A DNA stretch of 35,329 nucleotides from contig NZ_CANROA010000022.1 in NCBI RefSeq assembly GCF_947632095.1, forward strand, positions 1 through 35,329, written 5' to 3'. Position 1 is the first letter of the stretch. Every line of letters starts with the position of its first letter. This stretch comes from an uncultured Microbacterium sp. (GTDB lineage: Bacteria > Actinomycetota > Actinomycetes > Actinomycetales > Microbacteriaceae). The position numbers and the translations under genes were made by a program. The notes beneath the pieces are model-generated. The model did not search any database. It was given only the letters and a program-made list of their open reading frames with translations, and was not told where the DNA came from. Shown here in pieces: positions 17,367-24,603 of this stretch.

Positions 17367-17672
17367 ATGAAGAAGCTGCCTCCCCTGCTCGTGTACTCCG
17401 TACTGCGGCTGCTGGCCTTCCTCATCCCCCTTGCCATCATGTGGGTGTTCTTCCCGATCATGCGCGAGCTGTGGTGGCTCACCGCGATCTTCGCCGCCCT
17501 CATCGGCATGAGCATCTCGATCCTGTTCCTGCGCGAGCCGCTGAGCGGAGCGTCCTCGAAGATGTACGAGCGCCGCACCGAGCGCGAGGCCACCGGCCAC
17601 CAGAGCGCGGCAGAGCAGGATGCCGACGCCGAGGACGCAGTGCTCGACGCCGAAGCCGACACCGACCGCTGA
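17367..17672 (+). CDS. DUF4229 membrane protein
   Basis: The 101-residue protein has two membrane helices (about residues 6-28 and 35-53), with RLLAFLIPLAI in the first, then a cytoplasmic acidic tail (AEQDADAEDAVLDAEADTD). Sequence and length fit DUF4229, a small actinobacterial family often found near menaquinone genes; its function is unknown. It has its own -10 element and is divergent from the PLDc_N gene. The next gene on the same strand begins 22 bases later. Confidence 0.85.
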   Translation: MKKLPPLLVYSVLRLLAFLIPLAIMWVFFPIMRELWWLTAIFAALIGMSISILFLREPLSGASSKMYERRTEREATGHQSAAEQDADAEDAVLDAEADTDR

Positions 17673-17694
17673 CCCGACCGGAGAACCGGCGCCG

Positions 17695-18666
17695 ATGAAG
17701 ACCTGGCGGATCGACTACCCCTTCGTCGGGGATGAGCGCTACCGCCGCCCCGAGATGGCCCCGACGCGGGCGATGCTGCTGACCGACAGCATCGTGCAGA
17801 AGCTCTGGGCCGCGGCGACGGGCGCCGGGCTAGTGCTCGCGTTCGTCTTCCTCGCCGTGTTCGCGCTTCCCGAGCGGTACTACTCGGGCGCCGACGATCT
17901 GCTCTCCCTCCTCGGCGGCCCGCTGGTCGCGAGCTTCACGGGTATCGCGCTGTTCAGCCTGGCCAGCGGTTTCGCCCTCACCTCACGTCGCCTGGCTCTC
18001 GCGGATATGTTCGCGCGTTCTTCCGCGAATCGGAATGCGATCCGCGCGAGTGTCATGATTCTCGGGGCGGTCAACGGTTCGCCCTATGCACCCGCTCTCG
18101 CGAGCATCATCATTATCGCGGCGGTAGTCCTCCTGGCGGCAGCCGTGTGCGCTGCGGCCAGCATTCCCCTCGCGGTGACGCTGACGTTCCTGGTCATCGG
18201 TCTGATGCTCGCGGCTCTGATCTTCGTCCCCGTCCTGCGCTCCTGGCAGTGGAGGCGCACGGTCGCCGATACTGTTCCCGGCGAGGCCCGCGGGTTGCAA
18301 GGCCGCGAGCACTTTTACATAGCTAAGAAGAACCGTGAGCTGAAGGCGACGATCCGCGACCGCGACCGCAGAGAGATCACGACAGCAGGCCGGATCTCAG
18401 CGATCGCGAGGTGGGTGGTCCTCCTCGACATCGTCGTGCTCATCCTCACCCGAGTGTTCGCACCGGGCCTCCCCTGGCTGGTCGCGGCACTCGTCCTCAT
18501 GGTCTGCGCCGTGATCTTTCTCGCAACATGGGTCGCGGATCTCATCGATCTGCGCCGAACAATCAAGCGCGTTCGCGGGAGGACCGCCTCCGCCCGCGAT
18601 CATTCCGTGGCGCTGGATGCCGCTACCCGGCGCACCGACGCCGTCGACGCGGTCACGAGGTACTGA
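17695..18666 (+). CDS. Polytopic membrane protein, unknown function
   Basis: The 323-residue protein begins MKTWRIDYPFVGDERYRRPE and has about six hydrophobic segments: near residues 36-56, 73-92, 127-152, 155-177, 240-258 and 263-283. A basic loop, HFYIAKKNRELKATIRDRDRR, lies between the fourth and fifth. I do not recognise the family. The DNA is less GC-biased here than in neighbours, for example around 18040-18120 and 18300-18345. The start at ATG 17695 is preferred because upstream in-frame codons overlap DUF4229; the ribosome binding site is weak. A 66-residue membrane protein follows within 6 bases and probably forms a pair with it. Confidence 0.75.
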   Translation: MKTWRIDYPFVGDERYRRPEMAPTRAMLLTDSIVQKLWAAATGAGLVLAFVFLAVFALPERYYSGADDLLSLLGGPLVASFTGIALFSLASGFALTSRRLALADMFARSSANRNAIRASVMILGAVNGSPYAPALASIIIIAAVVLLAAAVCAAASIPLAVTLTFLVIGLMLAALIFVPVLRSWQWRRTVADTVPGEARGLQGREHFYIAKKNRELKATIRDRDRREITTAGRISAIARWVVLLDIVVLILTRVFAPGLPWLVAALVLMVCAVIFLATWVADLIDLRRTIKRVRGRTASARDHSVALDAATRRTDAVDAVTRY

Positions 18667-18671
18667 TCATC

Positions 18672-18872
18672 GTGCTCGGATTCCTCGCGTACGGCCCCTG
18701 GCAGGCTCTGGCATGGATGCCGGCCGCAGCAATCATCGGCCTGATCGGCCTCGCCGTGCTGGCGCTCGTGCGCACGCGGGTCGATGCGGCGTCACAGATG
18801 CTCCGCGAGGAGTTCGGCTACCGCCTTCCCCATGCCTACCCGTCCGGCAACACCAACGCCAGCGTTCTGTGA
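18672..18872 (+). CDS. Small membrane protein (66 residues)
   Basis: From GTG 18672, five bases after the stop of the upstream membrane protein, the frame encodes one or two hydrophobic stretches (LAWMPAAAIIGLIGLAVLAL, about residues 13-32), then a polar tail ending GNTNASVL. A GAGG sequence lies within the end of the upstream gene. It ends 9 bases before the menA stop in convergent orientation. Function unknown; the close spacing suggests it works with the upstream protein. Confidence 0.6.
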   Translation: MLGFLAYGPWQALAWMPAAAIIGLIGLAVLALVRTRVDAASQMLREEFGYRLPHAYPSGNTNASVL

Positions 18873-18881
18873 GAGCGCGAT

Positions 18882-19850
18882 TCAGCCGGCGAACGCCCAG
18901 TACAGCGCGCCGGCGTATGCGAGCGCCGTCAGGGACGTGAGTCCGAGGGCGACGACGAGTTCACGGGCTCGCTGGTACGACCAGACGATCGCGATCGCTG
19001 GGAGCCCCGCGAGCAGGGCCAGCAGCGCCAGCCACGCGATCGGATAGAACAGCGCCAGGAACGCGCTGATCAGGAACGGCACGATGACGAACGCCGTGTA
19101 GACGATCTGTGTGGCGCGCTTGCCGATCTTCACCGTCAGGGTGCGCTTTCCGACGAGTCGGTCCTCGTCGATGTCGCGCAGGTTGTTCGCGAGGAGCACG
19201 GCGCAGCCGAAGAGTCCGGCGGCTACCGCCCCCAACCAGGCCTCGTCGGGAAGCACGAAGGCCTGCACCCAGGTCGTGCCGAGCACAGGCACGAGACCGA
19301 AGAAGACGAAGACGAAGACCTCGCCGAGACCCATGTACCCGTAGGGGCGCTTGCCTCCGGTGTAGAACCATGCCGCGACGATGCAGGCGGCGCCGACCGC
19401 CAGCATCCACCACTGGCCCGTGCGGATGATGATCGCCAGGCCCACGACTGCGGCGAGCGCGAAGAACACCAGTCCGATCCTCAGCACGGTCTTCGCGGGC
19501 ACACGGCCGGAGGCGGTGAGGCGGGCGGGTCCGACACGATGGGCGTCGGTGCCGCGGATGCCGTCGCTGTAGTCGTTCGTGAAGTTCACGCCGATCTGCA
19601 GCAGCACGGCGACCGCGAGGCACGCGAGGGCGATGACCCAGTGGAACGCCGAGTCGACGATCTGCGCGGCGCCCGTGCCGATGATGACCGGGGCGACCGC
19701 GAGCGGCAGGGTGCGCAGACGTGCGGCGCCGATCCAGTCCTTCGCGGTGACCGGGGGCGCTTCGACGATGGGGCGTCGGGCGGGGTTCCCGCTCGTGCGG
19801 ACCGGCTTGCGCTTCGCTGCCTGCTTCGTGCGTTTCGAGGATGCTGCCAC
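18882..19850 (-). CDS. menA: 1,4-dihydroxy-2-naphthoate polyprenyltransferase
   Basis: MenA attaches the polyprenyl chain to DHNA in the membrane, giving demethylmenaquinone. The 322-residue UbiA-family protein has both Asp-rich sites: NDYSDGIRGTD (92-102) and NNLRDIDED (222-230), with eight to nine hydrophobic segments. A basic N-terminal tail (SSKRTKQAAKRKP) precedes the TAKDWIGAARLRTLPLA motif. The start at GTG 19850 has TAGGAT 8 bases upstream. Its substrates come from the MenF/MenD route and from the polyprenyl synthase encoded in this window; its product goes to MenG. Confidence 0.96.
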   Translation of the reverse strand: MAASSKRTKQAAKRKPVRTSGNPARRPIVEAPPVTAKDWIGAARLRTLPLAVAPVIIGTGAAQIVDSAFHWVIALACLAVAVLLQIGVNFTNDYSDGIRGTDAHRVGPARLTASGRVPAKTVLRIGLVFFALAAVVGLAIIIRTGQWWMLAVGAACIVAAWFYTGGKRPYGYMGLGEVFVFVFFGLVPVLGTTWVQAFVLPDEAWLGAVAAGLFGCAVLLANNLRDIDEDRLVGKRTLTVKIGKRATQIVYTAFVIVPFLISAFLALFYPIAWLALLALLAGLPAIAIVWSYQRARELVVALGLTSLTALAYAGALYWAFAG

Positions 19851-19858
19851 GCTTCAGA

Positions 19859-19864
19859 ATCCTA
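19859..19864 (-). promoter_or_regulatory. -10 element before menA
   Basis: TAGGAT on the minus strand ends 8 bases before GTG 19850; with the usual 6-8 base distance to the transcription start, the leader would be absent or one or two bases long. Confidence 0.55.
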
Positions 19865-19910
19865 GTCGCGGCGCTGATGCATCTGCGCTCGGCGGGGCGT
19901 GCACTCGCAC

Positions 19911-20357
19911 TCAGTCGGCGACGATCGGACGGTTCTCGTAGTAGGTCTGCAGCACGACCGTCGTGCGGGTGCTGACGTTCGCCGCGGCGCGGATATCGGC
20001 GACGAGTTTCTCGAGTGCGCGCGGCGATGCGACACGGACGAACAGCATGTAGCTGGCATCGCCGGCGATCGAGTGGCACGCCTCGATCTCGCTGAGGGGC
20101 GCGAGCAGATCGGGGGCGTTGTCGGGTTGGCCGGGGTCGAGCGGGGTGATCTCGATGAAGGCGGCGAGGGGTTTGCCGAGGGAATCGGGATCGAGGATCG
20201 GTCGGTACCCGGTGATGACGCCGCGGGATTCGAGCCGCCGCAGCCGCGACTGCACGGCGGAGCTCGACAGCCCCACGGCATCCGACAACTGGGCGAGCGT
20301 GGCCCGGGCGTCGCGGGAGATCGCGGCGAGGATCTGGCGGTCGACAGCATCTTCCAT
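19911..20357 (-). CDS. Lrp/AsnC-family transcriptional regulator
   Basis: The 148-residue protein has the N-terminal helix-turn-helix typical of Lrp/AsnC (DRQILAAISRDARATL, then SSSAVQSRLRRLESRGVI, about residues 31-48) and a C-terminal RAM domain (GDASYMLFVRVAS, about residues 98-110) that binds amino acids and drives oligomerisation. It is divergent from the DUF6421 operon across 72 bases. A perfect inverted repeat covers its start codon, and TATTCT lies 7 bases before the ATG, so it is probably autoregulated and controls the divergent operon. The effector is not evident; an amino acid related to the aldolase-like enzyme is a fair guess. Confidence 0.95.
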   Translation of the reverse strand: MEDAVDRQILAAISRDARATLAQLSDAVGLSSSAVQSRLRRLESRGVITGYRPILDPDSLGKPLAAFIEITPLDPGQPDNAPDLLAPLSEIEACHSIAGDASYMLFVRVASPRALEKLVADIRAAANVSTRTTVVLQTYYENRPIVAD

Positions 20358-20366
20358 AAGTGGAAG
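20351..20366. promoter_or_regulatory. Candidate Lrp/AsnC operator over its own start
   Basis: CTTCCA-TAAG-TGGAAG is a perfect 6-base inverted repeat with a 4-base spacer. It covers the start codon of the regulator and touches its -10 element. Confidence 0.6.
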
Positions 20367-20370
20367 AATA
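20365..20370 (-). promoter_or_regulatory. -10 element, leaderless start of the Lrp gene
   Basis: TATTCT on the minus strand ends 7 bases before ATG 20357, overlapping the candidate operator by two bases. Confidence 0.6.
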
Positions 20371-20392
20371 TCTGCACTGAATCTTTTCTGCC

Positions 20393-20403
20393 GGAAATAT
20401 TCC
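20393..20403. promoter_or_regulatory. Second candidate operator in the Lrp-DUF6421 gap
   Basis: GGAAATATTCC has arms GGAA and TTCC around ATA and shares the GGAA/TTCC half-sites of the other operator. It lies 27 bases before the DUF6421 start, in an AT-rich patch likely to hold the promoter of that operon. Confidence 0.45.
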
Positions 20404-20429
20404 GACTTTTGTCGCGATCGGAGGCGATG

Positions 20430-21851
20430 ATGCCCACTCAGACTCAGAACACCACTCTGACCTCTCCCGTGATCGGCGAGCCCGAGGTCGTCGAGGACGC
20501 CTCCGTCGCCGAGTCATCTGCGGCGTGGCGGCAGCTGAAGGATGCGGCGATCGCGCTTCGCGCTCTGCAGACGAAGGACGGCTCGGTCACGGGCCCGGTC
20601 GCCGAAGCCGCGAACCATGTGGCGGCGATCATCGCCGGCATCCGCGCGCTCGCGCCCTCGTTCCCCCATGACGCCGCCTATCTCGCCGCCTCCGTCCGCG
20701 ACTTCGAGAAATGGGCGGTGGAGGGGTTCGGTGTTCCGGATTTTCTCGACTCACTCGTGGCGTTCCAGCCGCAGCAGCACCGCGTCGACGGAATCCGTCA
20801 CCTCGTGGTGTTCCCGATGTACACGCAGAACGGTTCCCCCGATCGCTGCGTGGAAGCGCTGATCGTCGAGACCATCTGGCCCGAATTCATCGCGGCCCTC
20901 GAAACCGGCGATTACGGCAACCGCCTGTTCGTCTCGCTGCGGCTCATCGACTTCACGCCGGGGTACGACACGAACTCCGCCGTCCTCTTCCCCGAGACCG
21001 TGGCGATGCGCGAGATCCCGGCGTTCACGTGGGGCGCGATCTTCCAGGACCGCGAAGCGGCACGATACCGGCGCGTGGTGCGCGCAGCATCCGGGATCAC
21101 GAAGCTCGACATCCCCGAGCCCGCCGCCCGCCTTCTCGACAATCAAGACCTCGCCGAGAAGACCTTCGTCATGTGGGATCTCATCCACGACCGCACGCAC
21201 ATGCGCGGCGATCTGCCCTTCGACCCCTTCATGATCAAGCAGCGCATGCCCTACTTCCTCTACTCGCTCGAGGAGCTGCGGTGCGATCTGACGGCCTTCC
21301 GCGAATCGGTGGCGATCTCGCGGCGCCTCGGCATCGCCGATGACCTCTCCCCCCTCGAGCAGCAGATGCGCGAGCATGCGGAGCTCGTGCAGTACGCGGT
21401 GATCTTCGACCGGATCTTCCGCTTCGCGATCACCGGCTCCCGTGCGCGCAACTACGACGGACTGGGCGGACAACTGCTGTTCGCCTGGCTGCACCAGCGG
21501 GGCGTGCTGCACTGGACCGATACCGCGCTGTCGTTCGATTGGGACGAGGTGCCCGATGCCGTGATCGCCCTCGGCGAGGCGATCGATGATCTGTACTGGC
21601 GCTCGATCGACCGCCCCAAGACCGCGCACTGGCTCGCCGCCTACGACCTCGTGCGCGGCGTCGTCGCCCCGAACCCGGCATCGCTCTGGGCCCGGGGCCT
21701 GCCGGATGAGATCCTCGCCGGGGCACCCAAGGGATACACGGATGCCGTGCTCGACGACGAGTTCCCCCTGTCGATGTTCTTCGAAGCACTCGAGAAGAAG
21801 ATGCGCGAGGTGATCGCCTCGACCGCGGGCATCCGGGCGGGCGATGACTGA
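20430..21851 (+). CDS. DUF6421 family protein
   Basis: The 473-residue soluble protein fits DUF6421, an uncharacterised actinobacterial family. The most striking segment is WDLIHDRTHMRGD (249-261) followed by YSLEELRCDLTAF (278-290). His253, His257 and Glu281 stand in an HDxxH-x23-E arrangement, and EELRCD resembles the EExRAD element of M49 peptidases, so a zinc hydrolase-like site is possible; this is inference. The start is ATG 20430, chosen over ATG 20427 because GGAGG lies 5 bases before it. The SDR gene downstream overlaps it by 8 bases, and the operon is divergent from an Lrp regulator. Confidence 0.85.
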   Translation: MPTQTQNTTLTSPVIGEPEVVEDASVAESSAAWRQLKDAAIALRALQTKDGSVTGPVAEAANHVAAIIAGIRALAPSFPHDAAYLAASVRDFEKWAVEGFGVPDFLDSLVAFQPQQHRVDGIRHLVVFPMYTQNGSPDRCVEALIVETIWPEFIAALETGDYGNRLFVSLRLIDFTPGYDTNSAVLFPETVAMREIPAFTWGAIFQDREAARYRRVVRAASGITKLDIPEPAARLLDNQDLAEKTFVMWDLIHDRTHMRGDLPFDPFMIKQRMPYFLYSLEELRCDLTAFRESVAISRRLGIADDLSPLEQQMREHAELVQYAVIFDRIFRFAITGSRARNYDGLGGQLLFAWLHQRGVLHWTDTALSFDWDEVPDAVIALGEAIDDLYWRSIDRPKTAHWLAAYDLVRGVVAPNPASLWARGLPDEILAGAPKGYTDAVLDDEFPLSMFFEALEKKMREVIASTAGIRAGDD

Positions 21852-22512
21852 GCCCACCGCCTCCGGACGCGTGATCGTGCTCGCCGGCGCGACGAGCGCG
21901 GCCGGCCTCGCCGTCTCCGGCGCGCTGCGCGAGGCGGGGGCCCGCGTCATCGCAACCGGGCGCACTGCTGAGAGGCTGGCCGCCCTCGATGCGACCGGTG
22001 CTGAGACGGTCGTGGCGGATGCCTCCTCCCTCGACGACATGACCGCCCTCGCCGCGCGGCTCGGTGCCGTCGACGGCGTCATCCCGCTCGTCGGCGGCTG
22101 GCGCGGTGGCGGAGGACTCGCCGGGCAGAGCGACGACGACCTCGCTGCCCTCCTCCCCGCATTCGGCGCAATCCGGGCGACTTCGCACGCCTTCGACCAG
22201 GCGCTGCGCGCATCAGATGCCGGGCGCTTCGCGACCGTGTCCTCCACCGCCGTCGCCCGCCCCCTCGCCGGAGGCGCGAATTATGCCGCGATGAAGGCCG
22301 CCGGCGAAGCGTGGACGCGCGCCGTCGCGCACGGATTCGCGAAGAGCGCCCGGGATTCGGGCGAACCGCTGCGCGCAGCATCCGTCGTCTTCCGCGCCCG
22401 CACCCTGCAGCCCGCCGACCTCGCAGCCGCGATCGCCGCACTCTGGAACCACGACCCCGCCGATCTCAACGATCGCACCATCGACCTGCCATGGGTCACC
22501 GACCTAGGCTGA
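21844..22512 (+). CDS. Short-chain dehydrogenase/reductase-like protein
   Basis: The 222-residue protein has a Rossmann start, VIVLAGATSAAGLAV (10-24), with GATSAAG in place of the usual TGxxxGxG. An active-site-like set follows, with Ser in VSSTAVA and Tyr-Lys in NYAAMKAAG. It is shorter than classical SDRs (about 250). Its start lies within the end of DUF6421 (8-base overlap), so the two are coupled, and the PLP enzyme begins 5 bases after its stop. The substrate is unknown; context suggests oxidation or reduction of a hydroxy or oxo amino-acid-derived compound. Confidence 0.85.
   Translation: MTEPTASGRVIVLAGATSAAGLAVSGALREAGARVIATGRTAERLAALDATGAETVVADASSLDDMTALAARLGAVDGVIPLVGGWRGGGGLAGQSDDDLAALLPAFGAIRATSHAFDQALRASDAGRFATVSSTAVARPLAGGANYAAMKAAGEAWTRAVAHGFAKSARDSGEPLRAASVVFRARTLQPADLAAAIAALWNHDPADLNDRTIDLPWVTDLG
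22505..22510 (+). promoter_or_regulatory. Possible internal -10 element before the aldolase gene
   Basis: TAGGCT at the end of the SDR gene lies 7 bases before ATG 22518, so this gene may have a leaderless transcript of its own besides operon read-through. Confidence 0.45.
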
Positions 22513-22517
22513 ACAGG

Positions 22518-23585
22518 ATGAGCATGCTTCACGACCCCCAGGTGCGCGGATTCGCGTCCGACAACTACTCCGGCATCCACCCCGAGGTGCTCGCGGCGAT
22601 CACCGCCGCGAACGGCGGACACCAGATCGCCTACGGGGAGGACGCCTACACCGAGCGCCTGCAGGAGGTCTTCGCCTCGCACTTCGGCGACGGCGTCCAG
22701 GCCTTCCCCGTCTTCAACGGAACCGGCGCGAACGTCGTCGGCCTGCAGTCGATGCTGCCGCGTTGGGGGGCCGTGATCACCGCATCCACCGCGCACATCA
22801 ACGTCGACGAGGGCGGCGCCCCCGAACGCATGGGCGGCATGAAGCTGCTCACCGTGCCCACCGAGGACGGCAAGCTCACACCGGACCTCGTCGACCGCGA
22901 AGCCTGGGGCTGGGGTGACGAGCACCGCGCGCAGCCCCTGGTCGTCTCGATCACCCAGTCGACCGAACTCGGCACGCTCTACACGCCCGACGAGATCCGC
23001 GCGCTCGCCGAGCACGCACACCGGCACGGCATGCGCCTGCACATGGACGGCGCCCGCATCGCCAATGCCGCCGCCGCCCTCGACCTCCCGCTCGCGGCAT
23101 TCACCAGCGACGCCGGAGTCGACGTGCTCAGCTTCGGCGGCACGAAGAACGGCGCGATGCTCGGCGAGGCGATCGTCGTCCTCGACCCCGCAGCATCCGA
23201 CGGCCTGATCTTCGGACGCAAGTTCTCGATGCAGCTCGCCTCCAAGATGCGCTTCGTCTCGGCGCAGCTCATCGCCCTGCTCGAGGGCGACCTCTGGCTG
23301 CGCAACGCCCGCCACGCCAACGCCATGGCCGCACGCCTGCGCACCGGGGTCGAGCAGGGCGTTGCCGACGACACGATCCGTGGCGTCGAATTCACCCAGC
23401 CCACCCAGGTCAACGGCGTCTTCGCGACCCTGCCCGAGGGCGTGGCCGACCGCCTGCGCGAGAGGTTCCGCTTCTACGACTGGGATGCGACCCGGCGCGA
23501 AGTGCGCTGGATGTGCAGCTTCGACACCGCCGAATCCGACGTCGATGAGTTCATCGCCGAGATCAGCCGGCTCACGCGGGGCTGA
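22518..23585 (+). CDS. Low-specificity L-threonine aldolase / beta-eliminating lyase family
   Basis: This fold-type I PLP enzyme family cleaves threonine or related beta-hydroxy amino acids to glycine and an aldehyde. The 355-residue protein has FASDNYSGIHP (12-22), FNGTGANV (66-73), the His-Met-Asp-Gly-Ala-Arg PLP contact HMDGAR (175-180), and the Schiff-base lysine in SFGGTKNGA (Lys210). Length is normal. It lies 5 bases after the SDR gene in the Lrp-linked operon. The true substrate may differ from threonine, because family annotations are broad and the neighbouring DUF6421 and SDR point to a specific pathway. Confidence 0.9.
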   Translation: MSMLHDPQVRGFASDNYSGIHPEVLAAITAANGGHQIAYGEDAYTERLQEVFASHFGDGVQAFPVFNGTGANVVGLQSMLPRWGAVITASTAHINVDEGGAPERMGGMKLLTVPTEDGKLTPDLVDREAWGWGDEHRAQPLVVSITQSTELGTLYTPDEIRALAEHAHRHGMRLHMDGARIANAAAALDLPLAAFTSDAGVDVLSFGGTKNGAMLGEAIVVLDPAASDGLIFGRKFSMQLASKMRFVSAQLIALLEGDLWLRNARHANAMAARLRTGVEQGVADDTIRGVEFTQPTQVNGVFATLPEGVADRLRERFRFYDWDATRREVRWMCSFDTAESDVDEFIAEISRLTRG

Positions 23586-23650
23586 TCTCTTCGCGGGCGT
23601 TGGCGACAGCATCCGAAACATGCATGGGAATGTAAATCCCGGATTTCCTG

Positions 23651-23680
23651 TTGACTCGAGGACAGCCCTCAGCGGATGCT
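23651..23680 (+). promoter_or_regulatory. Possible promoter of the second SDR gene
   Basis: TTGACT (23651-23656), 18 bases, then GATGCT (23675-23680), 29 bases before ATG 23710. The -35 is good, the -10 weak. A small inverted repeat GGGAnnnnnnnTCCC lies upstream at 23626-23640 and could be an operator. Confidence 0.45.
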
Positions 23681-23709
23681 GGGGCGACCCACCGAGGAAA
23701 GAGGAGAAC

Positions 23710-24447
23710 ATGACTCGTTTCGAAGGCCGCACAGCACTCGTTACCGGCGGCGCCAGCGGAATCGGCAGGGCCACGGCTCTGCGCATCGCTTCCGAGGGCG
23801 GATCGGTCGTGATCGCCGACGTCCAGGACGACCTCGGCGCTCAGGTCGTCGGCGAGATCGAGAAGGCCGGAGGCACCGCGCTGTTCATCCACCTCGACGT
23901 CACGAGCGAAGCCGGATGGGACGCCGCCGTCGCGAAGACCATCGAGACCTTCGGCGGTCTGGACGTGCTCATCAACAACGCCGGCATCGGCGACAACGAA
24001 CCGATCGAGGTCACCTCGCTCGCCACCTGGGACAAGGTCGTCGCCGTCACCCAGACGAGCGTCTTCCTCGGCATGAAGGCCGCAGCCGAGGCCCTGAAGA
24101 AGAGCGGACACGGCTCGGTCGTCAACACCAGCTCGATGTACGGCATCGTCGGATCCGGGGTCAGCCCCGCCTACCACGCCGCCAAGGGCGCCGTGCGCCT
24201 GCTCACCAAGACGACCGCGCTCGGCTGGGCCAAGGAGGGCGTGCGGGTCAACTCGGTTCACCCGGGCTTCATCGACACCCCGATCCTCGGCGAGACCGAC
24301 CGCGACATGCTCATCGCGGGCACCCCGATGGGACGCCTCGGACGCCCGGAGGAGATCGCGGCGCTCATCACCTTCGTCGCCAGCGACGACGCGAGCTTCG
24401 CGACCGGTGCGGAATTCGTCGCCGATGGTGGAGTCACCGCCGGCTGA
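23710..24447 (+). CDS. SDR family oxidoreductase
   Basis: A classical short-chain dehydrogenase of 245 residues with every key motif: TGGASGIG (12-19), NNAG (89-92), catalytic Ser141 or Ser142 and Tyr155-x3-Lys159 (YHAAK), and the PGFIDTP loop (185-191). Asp37 at the end of the second strand suggests NAD rather than NADP. It resembles 3-alpha/20-beta-hydroxysteroid or glucose dehydrogenase-type SDRs; the substrate is not known. The start has a strong GAGGAG ribosome binding site 4-5 bases upstream, unlike its leaderless neighbours. It appears to be a single gene with its own promoter and ends at a long palindrome. Confidence 0.93.
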   Translation: MTRFEGRTALVTGGASGIGRATALRIASEGGSVVIADVQDDLGAQVVGEIEKAGGTALFIHLDVTSEAGWDAAVAKTIETFGGLDVLINNAGIGDNEPIEVTSLATWDKVVAVTQTSVFLGMKAAAEALKKSGHGSVVNTSSMYGIVGSGVSPAYHAAKGAVRLLTKTTALGWAKEGVRVNSVHPGFIDTPILGETDRDMLIAGTPMGRLGRPEEIAALITFVASDDASFATGAEFVADGGVTAG

Positions 24448-24479
24448 CCCCGGTCCTGACTTCTCGGGCGCGCACGTGT

Positions 24480-24564
24480 CCGACACCTGTCAGCCATTCC
24501 GACGGTTGTCTGCCGAAACGGCCCGTTTCGGCAGACATCCGTCTTTTCCACCGACACGTGTCGG
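24480..24564. repeat. 85-base near-palindrome between convergent genes
   Basis: The core is a perfect 14-base inverted repeat (TGTCTGCCGAAACG, 24507-24520, with its complement at 24524-24537). On each side, after exactly 13 bases, lies a 14-base palindromic block: CCGACACCTGTCAG (24480-24493) and CCGACACGTGTCGG (24551-24564). Read as arms of about 42 bases around 24522, roughly 32 positions match. TCTTTTCC follows the core on the plus strand, so it may terminate the SDR gene, but the outer blocks are more than a terminator needs. Confidence 0.85.
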
Positions 24565-24603
24565 CGACGCAGAACGGATGCCCGGTGATATCGGACCCGT
24601 GCG

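Noticed and set aside
19899..20429. In-frame extension upstream of DUF6421
   Set aside because: It overlaps the divergent Lrp gene entirely; GGAGG before ATG 20430 gives a clear start.
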